A DNA stretch of 55,319 bases from JAWRCU01 sp033542235 (lineage in GTDB: Bacteria > Pseudomonadota > Alphaproteobacteria > Rhizobiales > Rhizobiaceae), in NCBI RefSeq assembly GCF_033542235.1, contig NZ_JAWRCU010000028.1:1-55319 (forward strand), written 5' to 3'. The notes under the pieces were generated by a model that saw nothing but the letters and a program-made list of their open reading frames with translations, was not told the origin of the DNA and did not search any database. Position 1 is the first letter of the stretch. Each line of letters begins with the position of its first letter. Shown here in pieces: positions 20,744 to 29,354 of the stretch. The position numbers and the translations under genes are program-made.

Positions 20744-20966
20744 GGGTCGCTCGTTTCATCCTCAGGAGGAGCCATGTCCCCGTTCGTCGGCTCTGGTCGG
20801 TCCTTCGACACCCGGCCACCACCGGGTTAGCGGCCGGCGCCCGTTTTTCAGCATCTGTGGCAGGCGCTCGGCAAGTCAACGGTGATAGCCTGGGCATGAC
20901 CGCGATTGTCTCCTTGACTTTCGCGTGGCGCGGCCCGACTTCCTGTGCTCGGAGGAGATCATCCCC

Positions 20967-21755
20967 ATGGCCGAAGCACGACGCACGACGATCGACACCG
21001 GCGAAGTGGCCCGTTTTTCGGCACTCGCCGCTGAATGGTGGAACCCGAATGGCAAGTTCCGCCCACTCCACAAGTTCAACCCGGTCCGGCTGGTCTACAT
21101 CCGCGACGAGGTGGCGACGCGCTTTGGCCGCGATCCGCGCGCGGCGCAGCCGTTTGAAGGCTTGCGCTTCCTCGACATCGGCTGCGGCGGCGGCCTGCTT
21201 TGCGAGCCTATGGCGCGCCTCGGCGCCGAAGTGGTCGGCGCCGACGCCTCTGCCACCAACATCGAGGTGGCGAAGCTCCATGCCGAGCAGGCCGGTGTTT
21301 CGATCGACTACCGCAACACGACCGCCGAGGATCTGGCCGAGGCCGGCGAGCGGTTCGATGTCGTGCTCAACATGGAAGTAGTCGAGCACGTCTCCGACGT
21401 CGATTTCTACATCGCCCGTTGCGCCGAGATGGTGAAACCGGGCGGGCTCATGTTCGTCGCCACCATCAATCGGACACTGAAAGCGCTTGGGCTGGCGATC
21501 ATCGGCGCCGAATATGTGCTGCGCTGGCTGCCGCGCGGGACGCACAACTTCAGCAAATTCGTCCGGCCCGAAGAGCTGGAAAAGGCGCTCGCTCCGACGG
21601 GCATGACGATCGTCGACCGCACCGGCGTCGTCTACAACCCGCTCGCCGACCGGTGGCAACGCTCGAAGGACCTGGACGTGAACTACATGGTGCTCACGGA
21701 GAAGCCACGCCTGGCCACGCCCGATGCACCGGCGTCGGATACGGGAGCAGTCTAG
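20967..21755 (+). CDS. ubiG: Ubiquinone biosynthesis O-methyltransferase UbiG
   Basis: 262 residues from the ATG at 20967, chosen because GGAGGAG stands at 20951-20957; the open frame begins 14 codons earlier. SAM motif I reads FLDIGCGGGLLCEPMA and the acidic motif II is VVGADAS. MVKPGGLMFVATINRT is a typical post-motif strand of the UbiG family. The enzyme performs both O-methylations in ubiquinone synthesis. In Sinorhizobium it lies next to lysC from memory; here the ABC exporter and epimerase genes intervene. Confidence 0.95.
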   Translation: MAEARRTTIDTGEVARFSALAAEWWNPNGKFRPLHKFNPVRLVYIRDEVATRFGRDPRAAQPFEGLRFLDIGCGGGLLCEPMARLGAEVVGADASATNIEVAKLHAEQAGVSIDYRNTTAEDLAEAGERFDVVLNMEVVEHVSDVDFYIARCAEMVKPGGLMFVATINRTLKALGLAIIGAEYVLRWLPRGTHNFSKFVRPEELEKALAPTGMTIVDRTGVVYNPLADRWQRSKDLDVNYMVLTEKPRLATPDAPASDTGAV

Positions 21756-21812
21756 GCGATTTGGCAGACACGTGTCCCCACGGTTTTGCGACGAGATACT
21801 GCGCGAGGTCTC

Positions 21813-22148
21813 ATGAAAGGCCCCGATAGGAAGGCTGCTATTGCGGCCTACAAGGAAGAGAAGGTCATCGCCGGCATCTATGCCGTCCGCTGCCTTCCGA
21901 CTGCAAAAGTTTGGGTTGGCAGCGCCCCGAACCTCGCCACGATACAGAATCGGATCTGGTTCATGTTGCGCCAGAATGCCAGCGCCAACCGCGCCCTTCA
22001 GGCTGCGTGGAACGACTCGGGCGCCAGTGCCTTTTCGTTCGAGATTATCGAGCGGCTGGACGAGGAGACTTCACCCTATTTCCAGGCCGCCGGGCTCAAG
22101 GACCGGCTGCAGTATTGGCGTGCAGCTCTTGAAGCCGAGCTTGTTTAG
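21813..22148 (+). CDS. GIY-YIG nuclease family protein
   Basis: A 111-residue protein from the ATG at 21813, preceded by GAGG. Residues 20-34 read GIYAVRCLPTAKVWVG, the GIY...YIG core with VWVG in the second position. A conserved arginine follows in NRIWFMLRQ, and a glutamate lies in FSFEIIERLDEE. Small proteins of this kind are common beside ubiG-region genes in Rhizobiales. Nuclease activity is presumed from the family; biological role unknown. It has no signs of mobility. Confidence 0.8.
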   Translation: MKGPDRKAAIAAYKEEKVIAGIYAVRCLPTAKVWVGSAPNLATIQNRIWFMLRQNASANRALQAAWNDSGASAFSFEIIERLDEETSPYFQAAGLKDRLQYWRAALEAELV

Positions 22149-22217
22149 CCGGCGCTTCAAGACATTCTCACCGCAAATGTCCGTGCCATCCGGATCTTCA
22201 CGCGACGGGCACGGAGC

Positions 22218-23336
22218 TCAGATCGCCGACTGCATGCGAGGGGCTGCAGCACGGATGCCGCGCTCCTCGAGCAAGGGCAGAACGTTATCGCGGAAATAAG
22301 GGAACTCCTCCGCATAGTCGACGAAGGACAGTGTCGTGCCGCGGAAGCCCGCAGCATGCAAGCCGGCGATTCCGTCGGCAACCTGCTCCGGCGTGCCGGT
22401 GAGGGGGAACCCGCCATGTCCCGCCGCCATGCGGTCGCGGATCAATGCCAGCAGGTCGTGCGGGAAGGATTGCGCGTGAGCGAACTGCAGCCGCACAAGA
22501 TTGTCGACGGCCTCCCAATCGGCATTCGTCCGGCCGAAATGTTCGAGATAGTCCTTCGCCTCCTTTTCGGTTGGCCGACAGACGACATGCGCGAAGGTGA
22601 GCACCTCGACAGAGCGGCCGGCCTCCCTTCCCTGCTCCTTCAGCGCCGCAACTTCCGCTTTGGAACGCGAGAGGTCGATCGCCGGCGTGAACAGGAAGTT
22701 GGCATTGCGCACCGCGAACTTGCGGCCTTGCTCGGATCCGGCGGCATTGATGATCGGCAAGGGCTTTGCCGGCCGTGGATCACCGAGCACGTTCCTCAGC
22801 TTGAAGAAGGCGCCGTCCCAGTCGAAGGCCCCCGTACGGGTCCACAACGCCCTGACGACATCGAACCACTCTTGCGCGTAGCCGTAACGGGTCTCGTGGT
22901 CGTCGGGCAGGGTCAGGCCGAGAGCCTCGTATTCGGGTTTGTTCCAGCCGGCGACAATGTTGAGGCCGATGCGGCTCCCGCTGATCTGGTCGATGGTCGC
23001 GAGTTGCTTGGCGACGACCACAGGATGGTTGGCGGCCGTGTGGATGGTGGCGAAAACGGTGAGGTTGCGGGTGTGGGCGAGGAGCCCTGTTGCCCAGGTC
23101 ATCGTCTCCAGCACGCTGCCATGGAAGTTGGTCTCGCCGCCGTAGCCAATCCACCTCGCGATCGGCAGCATGAAGTCGACGCCCGCGTCGTCGAGCAGAC
23201 GAGCGAGCCGCAGATTGTTGTCCCATGAGCTTACCCAGCGCTCCGGAACCTTCGTGACAGTCATGCCGCCGGAGCAGTTGGACGCAAAGGTGCCGAGGAA
23301 GAACGGCTGCGAGTTGGAGGCGTCGAGCATACTCAT
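22218..23336 (-). CDS. LLM-class flavin-dependent monooxygenase
   Basis: A 372-residue protein of the bacterial luciferase-like fold (TIM barrel). Characteristic segments are GSVLETMTWATGLLAHT, TIDQISGSRIGLNIVAGWNKPEYEALG and PIINAAGSEQGRKFA. It resembles alkanesulfonate, dimethylsulfone and RutA-type monooxygenases, which use reduced flavin from a separate reductase. The substrate could be an organosulfur or a pyrimidine compound; this cannot be settled here. ATG at 23336 follows AGGGGAA. A perfect palindrome lies 23 bases upstream and a winged-helix regulator gene is divergent, so it is probably repressed or induced by that regulator. Confidence 0.9.
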   Translation of the reverse strand: MSMLDASNSQPFFLGTFASNCSGGMTVTKVPERWVSSWDNNLRLARLLDDAGVDFMLPIARWIGYGGETNFHGSVLETMTWATGLLAHTRNLTVFATIHTAANHPVVVAKQLATIDQISGSRIGLNIVAGWNKPEYEALGLTLPDDHETRYGYAQEWFDVVRALWTRTGAFDWDGAFFKLRNVLGDPRPAKPLPIINAAGSEQGRKFAVRNANFLFTPAIDLSRSKAEVAALKEQGREAGRSVEVLTFAHVVCRPTEKEAKDYLEHFGRTNADWEAVDNLVRLQFAHAQSFPHDLLALIRDRMAAGHGGFPLTGTPEQVADGIAGLHAAGFRGTTLSFVDYAEEFPYFRDNVLPLLEERGIRAAAPRMQSAI

Positions 23337-23358
23337 GTCTGGTTCCCCTATTGCTTAT

Positions 23359-23387
23359 AATTTATGATAAAAAGTCTATCATAAATT
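23359..23387. promoter_or_regulatory. Palindromic operator between the monooxygenase and regulator genes
   Basis: Arms AATTTATGATA (23359-23369) and TATCATAAATT (23377-23387) are exact reverse complements with a seven-base spacer. The AT-rich dyad stands out in G+C-rich surroundings, between the start codons at 23336 and 23440. It is a likely binding site for the divergently encoded winged-helix protein. Confidence 0.75.
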
Positions 23388-23439
23388 CACATGGACGCAA
23401 TTTGCAATCCATGCATGCTTGCCGGCGGGGAGCCGGCAC

Positions 23440-24015
23440 ATGAGCAAGCGGAAAACACCTTTGGGAACATCAGACGATCTTCTGGATCGCGGTTGGCACC
23501 TCGCCCGCACGCCGCTGGAAATCGACGTGACGGAGGTAGAGTACGCGCTGATGCGGTCTTATGAAGCTTTCGGCCGGTGGCAGGCCGAATGCTTGGCGAC
23601 CGTGATCGAGTTCTCGGCAAGCGGGCCGGAGAACGCGCTGCTGCATATCATCAGAATGAACGACCGGCCCAAAAGCGTGCGCGACCTCGCTTTGATGACC
23701 AACCGGGAGGACATCCCCAACATCCAGTATAGCCTGCGCAAGCTCCTGAAGGGTGGCTTCGTTAAGCGCACCGGCAGCGGACGCGCGGGCGTCACCTACG
23801 AGGTCACGCCCCTCGGGCAGCGCGTGACGGAGCGCTATGCCGACATACGCGAAGTGCTGCTGATCGGCGCGGTGAAGCGCATCCCGGATCTTGCCGGCAA
23901 GCTCGAGGTGGCGGCGCGAACGCTGGAACTCATGACCGGCATCTATGAGGAGGCGGCGCGGGCGGCTGCCACTCACCGCCAACGCCATCCGCAGCCCGAA
24001 GTGAAAGGCGGTTAG
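23440..24015 (+). CDS. MarR-like winged-helix transcriptional regulator
   Basis: 191 residues from the ATG at 23440, which has GGGGAG seven bases upstream. Residues about 50-120 form a winged helix: LLHIIRMNDRPKSVRDLALMTN, then NIQYSLRKLLKGGFVKRTGSGRAGVTYEVTPLG given here as NIQYSLRKLLKGGFVKR with the wing following. Helices at both ends suit dimerisation, as in MarR or IHF-like transcriptional repressors. It faces the monooxygenase gene across a perfect palindrome and probably controls that gene and itself. The ligand is unknown. Confidence 0.82.
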   Translation: MSKRKTPLGTSDDLLDRGWHLARTPLEIDVTEVEYALMRSYEAFGRWQAECLATVIEFSASGPENALLHIIRMNDRPKSVRDLALMTNREDIPNIQYSLRKLLKGGFVKRTGSGRAGVTYEVTPLGQRVTERYADIREVLLIGAVKRIPDLAGKLEVAARTLELMTGIYEEAARAAATHRQRHPQPEVKGG

Positions 24016-24128
24016 CGGAAGATCTGCGGCCTCGCGGTAACATTCCTTCAAGACTACCCGATCCCATTGATCCATCCTGGCGGGCAGCTCGGCCAACTGG
24101 CCGTCACTGAATTTAGGACCCGTGCATC

Positions 24129-24512
24129 ATGGATAAGGAAACCGTCCGACAGCTCGCCCTCGCCCTTCCCGATGCGGAGGAGAAGGCGCATTTCGGCCGG
24201 CCGGATTTCCGCGTCCGCAACCGCATCTTCGCAACGCTCCCCAAAGATGCCCATGCGGTCGTCAAACTGACGCCCGACCAGCAGGAGATGCTCATCAGCA
24301 GCGAGCCGTCCCTATTCAAGCCGGTCATTGGCGGGTGGGGCCGGCAGGGATGGACTGAGGTGATGCTTGCGCATGCGGACGAGGTAACACTGAAGAGTGC
24401 GCTGCTCATGGCTTGGCGCAATGTGGCGCCAGCCTCCCTTCAGAAAGGGCTCGGTCTCGATGCGATCACGCTATCGACGACAGCCTGGCTCGCGACTGTG
24501 CGCAAGCCTTGA
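24129..24512 (+). CDS. MmcQ/YjbR family DNA-binding-fold protein
   Basis: A 127-residue protein with the family pattern LALALPDAEEKAHFGRPDFRV near the N-terminus and KLTPDQQEML in the middle. The C-terminal part WTEVMLAHADEVTLKSALLMAW is a typical end. YjbR structures have a double-wing fold related to the MotA C-domain, hence the name; the molecular role is not established. The stop is six bases from the end of the convergent transporter gene. Confidence 0.85.
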   Translation: MDKETVRQLALALPDAEEKAHFGRPDFRVRNRIFATLPKDAHAVVKLTPDQQEMLISSEPSLFKPVIGGWGRQGWTEVMLAHADEVTLKSALLMAWRNVAPASLQKGLGLDAITLSTTAWLATVRKP

Positions 24513-24517
24513 CTGCT

Positions 24518-25426
24518 TCATTTCTGCGCCTTTGTCGTCATCAGGACGCCGATGGTGATGATGAACGCCCCGATCCAGGTGAGCGTCTGGTAGTGCTCGC
24601 CGAGAAATACCGTCCCCGAGAACAGTCCGACGGCGGCGGCGACATAGCCGATCTGGCTCAAATAGACCGGCCCGCCGACCGCCTGCAGCCTGAAGAAGAA
24701 GGCGAACATGGCGGCGCTGGATGCGACCTGGGCAAGCGTCACGCCCGGAACGCTACCGAGCGCAATTAACGCACCGCCATTGCCGGTCGCGAACAGGAGG
24801 ATAAGCAGCATGCTTGCTGCCGCCAGATGGCTACCGGCAGCGAGCTCGATCGGCCCGGCATCCTGCGGCCAGTCGAATGTCCGGTAAATGTTACCCGCTG
24901 CAAGAAACACCGGGATCAGCAGTCCGACGATGACCCAGAAGGCTTCGGCCGGCTGGCCGACCTCGCCTCGCGTCAGCGCTACCATCACCGCGCCGACGAA
25001 GCCGATCGCTATCCCCGCGACACCGAGCAAATTGGGCCGGCGCACCCCGAGCGCGATTGAAAGCACCAGCGTGATGACCGGCGAAAGTGTGAACATGATG
25101 CCCGCATAACCCGCGCCAAGATGCGGGATGGCCGAGAACATCAGAAGATTGGGGATGGCATAGGAGATCGCCGCAGCGATTGCGAAATAGCGCAACCGAT
25201 GCGCGGTGAGCTTGAAACGACGGCCCGTGATGAGAAGAGCACCGATGAGCACGCCGCCCGCGCCGCCGGAGATCACCAGAGCCCACACGATCGCCGGCAC
25301 GCCGGCGGCGGTGGCAACCTTGCCGAAAGGCAGCGTGAGCCCGAGCAAGCCGCCGGTGATGACCAGCAGGCCGATTGCGGACTCCCACAGCCTGTTCGTG
25401 CGGATATCTTCGGCACCAACGGTCAT
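24518..25426 (-). CDS. DMT-family transporter with EamA domains
   Basis: A 302-residue membrane protein with ten predicted helices in two EamA repeats (about 15-140 and 160-298). The second repeat ends GTVFLGEHYQTLTWIGAFIITIGV, a common motif of drug/metabolite exporters including RhaT- and YdcZ-like proteins. Probable efflux of a metabolite; substrate unknown. No adjacent biosynthetic genes narrow it down. Confidence 0.87.
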   Translation of the reverse strand: MTVGAEDIRTNRLWESAIGLLVITGGLLGLTLPFGKVATAAGVPAIVWALVISGGAGGVLIGALLITGRRFKLTAHRLRYFAIAAAISYAIPNLLMFSAIPHLGAGYAGIMFTLSPVITLVLSIALGVRRPNLLGVAGIAIGFVGAVMVALTRGEVGQPAEAFWVIVGLLIPVFLAAGNIYRTFDWPQDAGPIELAAGSHLAAASMLLILLFATGNGGALIALGSVPGVTLAQVASSAAMFAFFFRLQAVGGPVYLSQIGYVAAAVGLFSGTVFLGEHYQTLTWIGAFIITIGVLMTTKAQK

Positions 25427-25471
25427 TGCGCAGCCTCGCGAAGGTTGATCGCCAGGTTCAGATCAAATGAG

Positions 25472-25508
25472 TGAATAGCGGATAGGGAATAGCGAATAGC
25501 GAATAGCC
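25472..25508. repeat. Short tandem repeat of GAATAGC units
   Basis: Four GAATAGC(G/C) units and a variant GGATAGG follow one another between the transporter start and the DUF1178 stop. The run is short and imperfect and no function is evident. Such arrays can change length between strains. Confidence 0.7.
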
Positions 25509-25542
25509 AATGCTGAATGGTGAGGTGCTCAGTACGCTATTT

Positions 25543-25968
25543 CTAATTCCTGTCATCTGGAAACACCGGCAGCGGCACAAACGGCACGCCGTCCTCGGCA
25601 AGGCTCTTTGCCTCATCCGGAGAGGCCTCGCCATAGATGCCGCGCGGCTCCGTCTCGCCGAAATGGATCTTGCGCGCTTCCTCGGCGAACTTGTTGCCGA
25701 CATAATCGGCATTCTCGCGCAGCTTTTCGGTCAGCGCCTTTATTTCGGTCATGACACGACGCTGCTCGGCATTCATCGCGAGCGCCACCTTTTCCTTTTT
25801 CCGGCTGGTCGAGACGGCCGGGGCCATCAGGGTCTTTTCGACCTTGTGCGAGCCGCATTCGGGGCAGTCGATCAGCCCGCGCTTTCTCTGCTTGTCGAAA
25901 TCGTCGCTGCTGCGGAACCAGCCATCGAACTCATGGCCTTGCTCGCAGCCCAAAGTGAAACGGATCAA
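25543..25968 (-). CDS. DUF1178 family protein with zinc-ribbon cysteines
   Basis: A 141-residue protein beginning MIRFTLGCEQGHEFDGWF. Cysteines C8, C40 and C43 with CEQGHEF and CPECGSHKV form a probable zinc ribbon. The middle, AMNAEQRRVMTEIKAL, and the end, GEASPDEAKSLAEDG, match DUF1178 proteins of alphaproteobacteria. Function unknown. Its ATG overlaps the stop of the upstream hydrolase in ATGA, and the pair is usually found together. Confidence 0.88.
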   Translation of the reverse strand: MIRFTLGCEQGHEFDGWFRSSDDFDKQRKRGLIDCPECGSHKVEKTLMAPAVSTSRKKEKVALAMNAEQRRVMTEIKALTEKLRENADYVGNKFAEEARKIHFGETEPRGIYGEASPDEAKSLAEDGVPFVPLPVFPDDRN

Positions 25969-26834
25969 GATGCCGCCCTCAGCTTGTCGACGCTCGCGCC
26001 CGGCGCGACCTCGTTGACCTTGAACTCGCGCGAGTTCCTGAGGTTGGGAATTTTCTTGCGCGCCTCGGCGACCACGGCCGTATCGATGTCGGCATAGACG
26101 ATGCCGGGCTCGTCACTTCCTTGCTCGGCCACGATGCGGCCCCAGGGATCGACGATCAGCGAGTGCCCGAAGGTCTCGCGCCCGTCCTCATGCAGCCCGC
26201 CTTGCGCAGCCGCGATCACCCAAGCGCCGTTCTCGATCGCGCGCGCCCTGAGCAGCGTGTGCCAATGCGCCTCGCCGGTCTGCCGCGTGAAAGCGGCCGG
26301 CACGGTGAGCACTTCGGCCCCGGCCAGCGCCTCGGCACGGAAGAGCTGCGGGAAGCGCAGATCATAGCAGACGGCAAAGCCGAGCCTGGCGAACGGCAGG
26401 TCGGCGACGACTGCCTCGGTGCCGGGCTCGTAGGTCGCAGATTCGCGCCAGCTCTCACCATGGTCGAGATCGACGTCGAACATGTGGATCTTGTCATAAG
26501 TGGCGATGCGCGCCCCGTCGGGCCCGAACAGGAAGGCGCGGTTCGCGACCTTGCCGTCGGTCCTGGCGATCGCAGTAGAGCCGACATGGAGATATAGGCC
26601 GAGCTCGCCTGCGAGCCGCGCCGCGGTACCGGCAATCAGGTCGCGCTCCTCGGGAAGCAGCGCGGCGGCGAGCGCCGCCTTGTCGCGCACGAGCGCGCCC
26701 GTCATCTCGGGAGTCTGCACATAGATCGCACCGCCGGCGGCAGCCTCGCGCACTTTTGCCTCGAACGTCGCCGCATTGCGCTCCGGATCGGTCCCCGAAC
26801 GCATCTGGATCGCGGCTGCCTTGAAACTCGCCAT
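25965..26834 (-). CDS. Carbon-nitrogen hydrolase (nitrilase superfamily, Nit1/Nit2-like)
   Basis: A 289-residue enzyme with the catalytic triad Glu43 (TPEM), Lys115 (DKIHMFD) and Cys156 (AVCYDLRFP). The HMFDVD and DLRFPQLFR patterns point to the Nit branch, whose known members hydrolyse deaminated glutathione or omega-amides. A link to glutathione repair fits its place eight bases after grxC. It is translationally coupled to the DUF1178 gene. Confidence 0.92.
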   Translation of the reverse strand: MASFKAAAIQMRSGTDPERNAATFEAKVREAAAGGAIYVQTPEMTGALVRDKAALAAALLPEERDLIAGTAARLAGELGLYLHVGSTAIARTDGKVANRAFLFGPDGARIATYDKIHMFDVDLDHGESWRESATYEPGTEAVVADLPFARLGFAVCYDLRFPQLFRAEALAGAEVLTVPAAFTRQTGEAHWHTLLRARAIENGAWVIAAAQGGLHEDGRETFGHSLIVDPWGRIVAEQGSDEPGIVYADIDTAVVAEARKKIPNLRNSREFKVNEVAPGASVDKLRAAS

Positions 26835-26842
26835 CGTCCCTC

Positions 26843-27112
26843 TCAGTTCAACTGTCCGGTTGCAAGCAGGTCATCGAGCCGACCCTGCCGGTCGAGCGCG
26901 TAGAGATCGTCGCACCCGCCGACATGCACCTCGCCCACGAAGATCTGCGGAAACGTCATGCGGCCATTGGCGCGGCTGATCATTTCCTGCCTCGCCTCCG
27001 GCGTGGCGGTAGCGTTGTGCTCGGTATAGCTCACGCCTTTCTGGTCGAGCAGACGCTTGGCCGCCTCGCAGTAACCGCACCAGTCTCGTGTGTAGATCGT
27101 GACATCCGCCAT
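26843..27112 (-). CDS. grxC: Glutaredoxin 3 (monothiol/dithiol GrxC)
   Basis: 89 residues from the ATG at 27112 (MADVTIYTRDWCGYC), preceded by AGGT; the longer open frame lies inside comF and is not coding. The redox site is C12-GY-C15. The glutathione-binding residues TFPQIFV with cis-proline and GGCDDL follow in order. It reduces disulfides using glutathione in the cytoplasm. It sits between comF and the Nit-type hydrolase. Confidence 0.96.
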   Translation of the reverse strand: MADVTIYTRDWCGYCEAAKRLLDQKGVSYTEHNATATPEARQEMISRANGRMTFPQIFVGEVHVGGCDDLYALDRQGRLDDLLATGQLN

Positions 27113-27134
27113 GATTTTACCTGCTTGTGGGCAG

Positions 27135-27932
27135 CTATATAAGCTCCGCCTCGCTCGCCGAGAAGTCCCCCGGCAGCACACGCGCGAAGGTGAGCACATC
27201 GACCTCTGCTGCGCCACCCCGCTTCAATGCGCGCGTCACGGCGCCTGCCGTCACCCCTGTCGTGTAGACGTCATCTATCACCAGCACACGCCGGCCGCGC
27301 ACGAGCACTTCGCGCTCAGAAGGCACGCGGAAAGCGCCCCGCACATTGTCCTCGCGGGCGGCAAGCCCAAGACCGACCTGCTGGTGGGTGGCCCTGATGC
27401 GCGTCACGGCCTCCGGCGCGAACGGCTTGCCCCCACCCTTGGCGACGGCCCGCGCCAGCTCCGCCGACTGATTGAAGCGTCGCCGGACGAAGCGGCGCCA
27501 GTGAAGTGGCACGGGCACGACGACATCGGCTTCGGCGATGAGCTCGGCACCGGCGCGCAGCATCCAGCGCGCCATCCACGGTGCGAGACCTGTGCCGTCA
27601 TGGTATTTCAGGCTCTGCACCATCTGACGCGCCACGCCTGAATAGACGACAGCGGAGCGTGCCCGCCGGAACGGCGGCGGGTTGGCGATCGCCTCCGCCG
27701 AAAGGAAGCCCTCGCCCATGTCATGCATGAATGGTGTGCCCATCACCGGGCACCATGGCCTCTCCAGGAACCTGAGCTTCGGCCAGCACTCGCCGCACAG
27801 AGTTCCCGGTTCCGCAACTAGTCGGCGGCAACCAGCGCAAGCCGGCGGGAACAGCACGTCGGCAGCCCAGCCGAGCGCTCGTCCTGCAAAGACCTTGAAC
27901 TCTCTCCCCCGATCCGCCACGTGGTAACCCAT
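27135..27932 (-). CDS. ComF family phosphoribosyltransferase-like protein
   Basis: 265 residues from the ATG at 27932 (MGYHVADRGREF); the open frame reaches 28100, but further upstream it overlaps the divergent methyltransferase. An N-terminal zinc-binding pattern CAGCRRL and LCGECW is followed by a type I PRTase fold with the PRPP loop VLVIDDVYTTGVTAGAV. ComF/GntX proteins act in DNA uptake in some bacteria, but in rhizobia the role is unclear. It begins the run comF-grxC-hydrolase-DUF1178. Confidence 0.9.
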   Translation of the reverse strand: MGYHVADRGREFKVFAGRALGWAADVLFPPACAGCRRLVAEPGTLCGECWPKLRFLERPWCPVMGTPFMHDMGEGFLSAEAIANPPPFRRARSAVVYSGVARQMVQSLKYHDGTGLAPWMARWMLRAGAELIAEADVVVPVPLHWRRFVRRRFNQSAELARAVAKGGGKPFAPEAVTRIRATHQQVGLGLAAREDNVRGAFRVPSEREVLVRGRRVLVIDDVYTTGVTAGAVTRALKRGGAAEVDVLTFARVLPGDFSASEAELI

Positions 27933-28055
27933 CAAAGCGCGTCCGGAAAACGCGGGCACCCGTTTTCCGCCCCGGACGTACGCCAACAGAGACATCAGAG
28001 AATAGCCTGCAGCCCGGCCGCAGGCTATCCGCCAAAGAAGCTTTCGGATCAAGCC

Positions 28056-28913
28056 TTGCAGCCGATTTTCGACGACCAGCTCATTCTCCGGCACAAGCAC
28101 CGCGCACTCATGGCGGCAACGCCCGGGATATCCTTCCTGCTCGACCGCGCCGCAGAGGATCTTGCCGAGCGGCTATCGACGGTCGAGCGGCGCTTTGCCA
28201 AGGCCGCCGCCCTGTTCTCGCTGACCCCCGCCGCTGGCGACGCGGTGCTCGCCAGCGGCAAGGCAGGAGAGTTGGTCCGCATAGAGACGGATCAAGCCTT
28301 CCTCGGCGGCGGGCCCGGCATGGTCGGCAGTTTCGGCCACATCCCGCTTGAACCGGAAAGCATCGACCTTGCCGTATCGCTGCTCTCTCTGCACGAAGCC
28401 AATGACCTTCCCGGTGCGCTGATCCAGATCCGCCGGGCGCTTCGGCCCGACGGCCTGTTCCTCGGCGCGATCGCCGGCGGCGGCACGCTTGCAGAGCTGC
28501 GCGAGACCCTGCTCGTCGCAGAAACGGAGATCTATGGCGGCGCAAGTCCGCGCGTTGCGCCATTCACGGACGTCCGCGACGCCGGCGCGCTTCTGCAGCG
28601 GGCAGGCTTCGCGCTGCCCGTAGCCGACGTGGAGGCGCTTACCGTGCGTTATGATTCCATGTTCACATTGATGCGCGACCTGCGCGCCATGGGCGCTGCG
28701 AACGCCCTGACCGCGCGCTCGCGCCGGCCGGGCTCGCGGCGGCTGTTCGCCCGCGCCGCCGAACTTTATGGAGAGAGATTCTCGGACCCCGACGGCCGCG
28801 TCCGTGCCACATTCTCGATCGTGTGGATGTCGGGCTGGGCGCCGCATGCCTCGCAGCAGAAGCCGCTGAAGCCCGGCAGCGCCGAAGTATCGCTCACCAA
28901 ATTGCTGAAATAG
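28056..28913 (+). CDS. SAM-dependent methyltransferase, NDUFAF5/BioC-like
   Basis: 285 residues if read from the TTG at 28056 (QPIFDDQLILRHKHRAL), which keeps a family motif near the N-terminus; an ATG at 28110 would drop it. The sequence has no strong glycine-rich motif I; LVRIETD takes that place, and the post-motif IRRALRPDGLFLGAIAGGGTL is conserved. It resembles the complex I assembly factor NDUFAF5 family, common in alphaproteobacteria. It is divergent from comF. The start codon is uncertain and the ribosome binding site weak. Confidence 0.82.
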   Translation: MQPIFDDQLILRHKHRALMAATPGISFLLDRAAEDLAERLSTVERRFAKAAALFSLTPAAGDAVLASGKAGELVRIETDQAFLGGGPGMVGSFGHIPLEPESIDLAVSLLSLHEANDLPGALIQIRRALRPDGLFLGAIAGGGTLAELRETLLVAETEIYGGASPRVAPFTDVRDAGALLQRAGFALPVADVEALTVRYDSMFTLMRDLRAMGAANALTARSRRPGSRRLFARAAELYGERFSDPDGRVRATFSIVWMSGWAPHASQQKPLKPGSAEVSLTKLLK

Positions 28914-28958
28914 TCCTGGGCAGGATGTCGAGCAGAAGGCCAGTGAAGCGGCTCGGCG

Positions 28959-29147
28959 TCAATTGCCGGTCTGCTCCAGAGTAGTTGTCGCGTAGCCGAA
29001 CATGTTGAGGAGGGCGTCCTTGACCCCTTCAACGCCGGCGACGACCGCCAGGGAAAGAACCGCTACAATCAAACCGTACTCGATTGCCGTCGCCCCGTGC
29101 CGGTCTGCGAGAAATCTGCTGATAGTCGTTCGCATGACAGTATCCAT
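28959..29147 (-). CDS. Flp/Fap-type IVb pilin
   Basis: A 62-residue prepilin. The leader ends at G18 and the mature start ATAIEYGLIVAVLSLAVVAG has the class IVb glutamate at position +5 and the hydrophobic stalk. It is processed by a prepilin peptidase such as CpaA and assembled by the Tad/Cpa apparatus, none of which is in this window. A second ATG at 29135 is an alternative start. It is therefore an orphan pilin subunit. Confidence 0.88.
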   Translation of the reverse strand: MDTVMRTTISRFLADRHGATAIEYGLIVAVLSLAVVAGVEGVKDALLNMFGYATTTLEQTGN

Positions 29148-29354
29148 TTCGCCAGGAACCTAAGGCGTCGGCCGTTAAGAAACATTAACGCCGCAGCATT
29201 AACCATATATGAAAGGCTGTGTCCGACCACCGGCACGATGTCGAACCGACGGTCGGCGAAGCAAAGCGCCGTCACGTTTCTGATGAGATCGTGCTGCGAA
29301 AAAACCCCGGATCGGGGTGAATGGGCTCTATCGAAACCGTCAAGCTCCGCGTGT

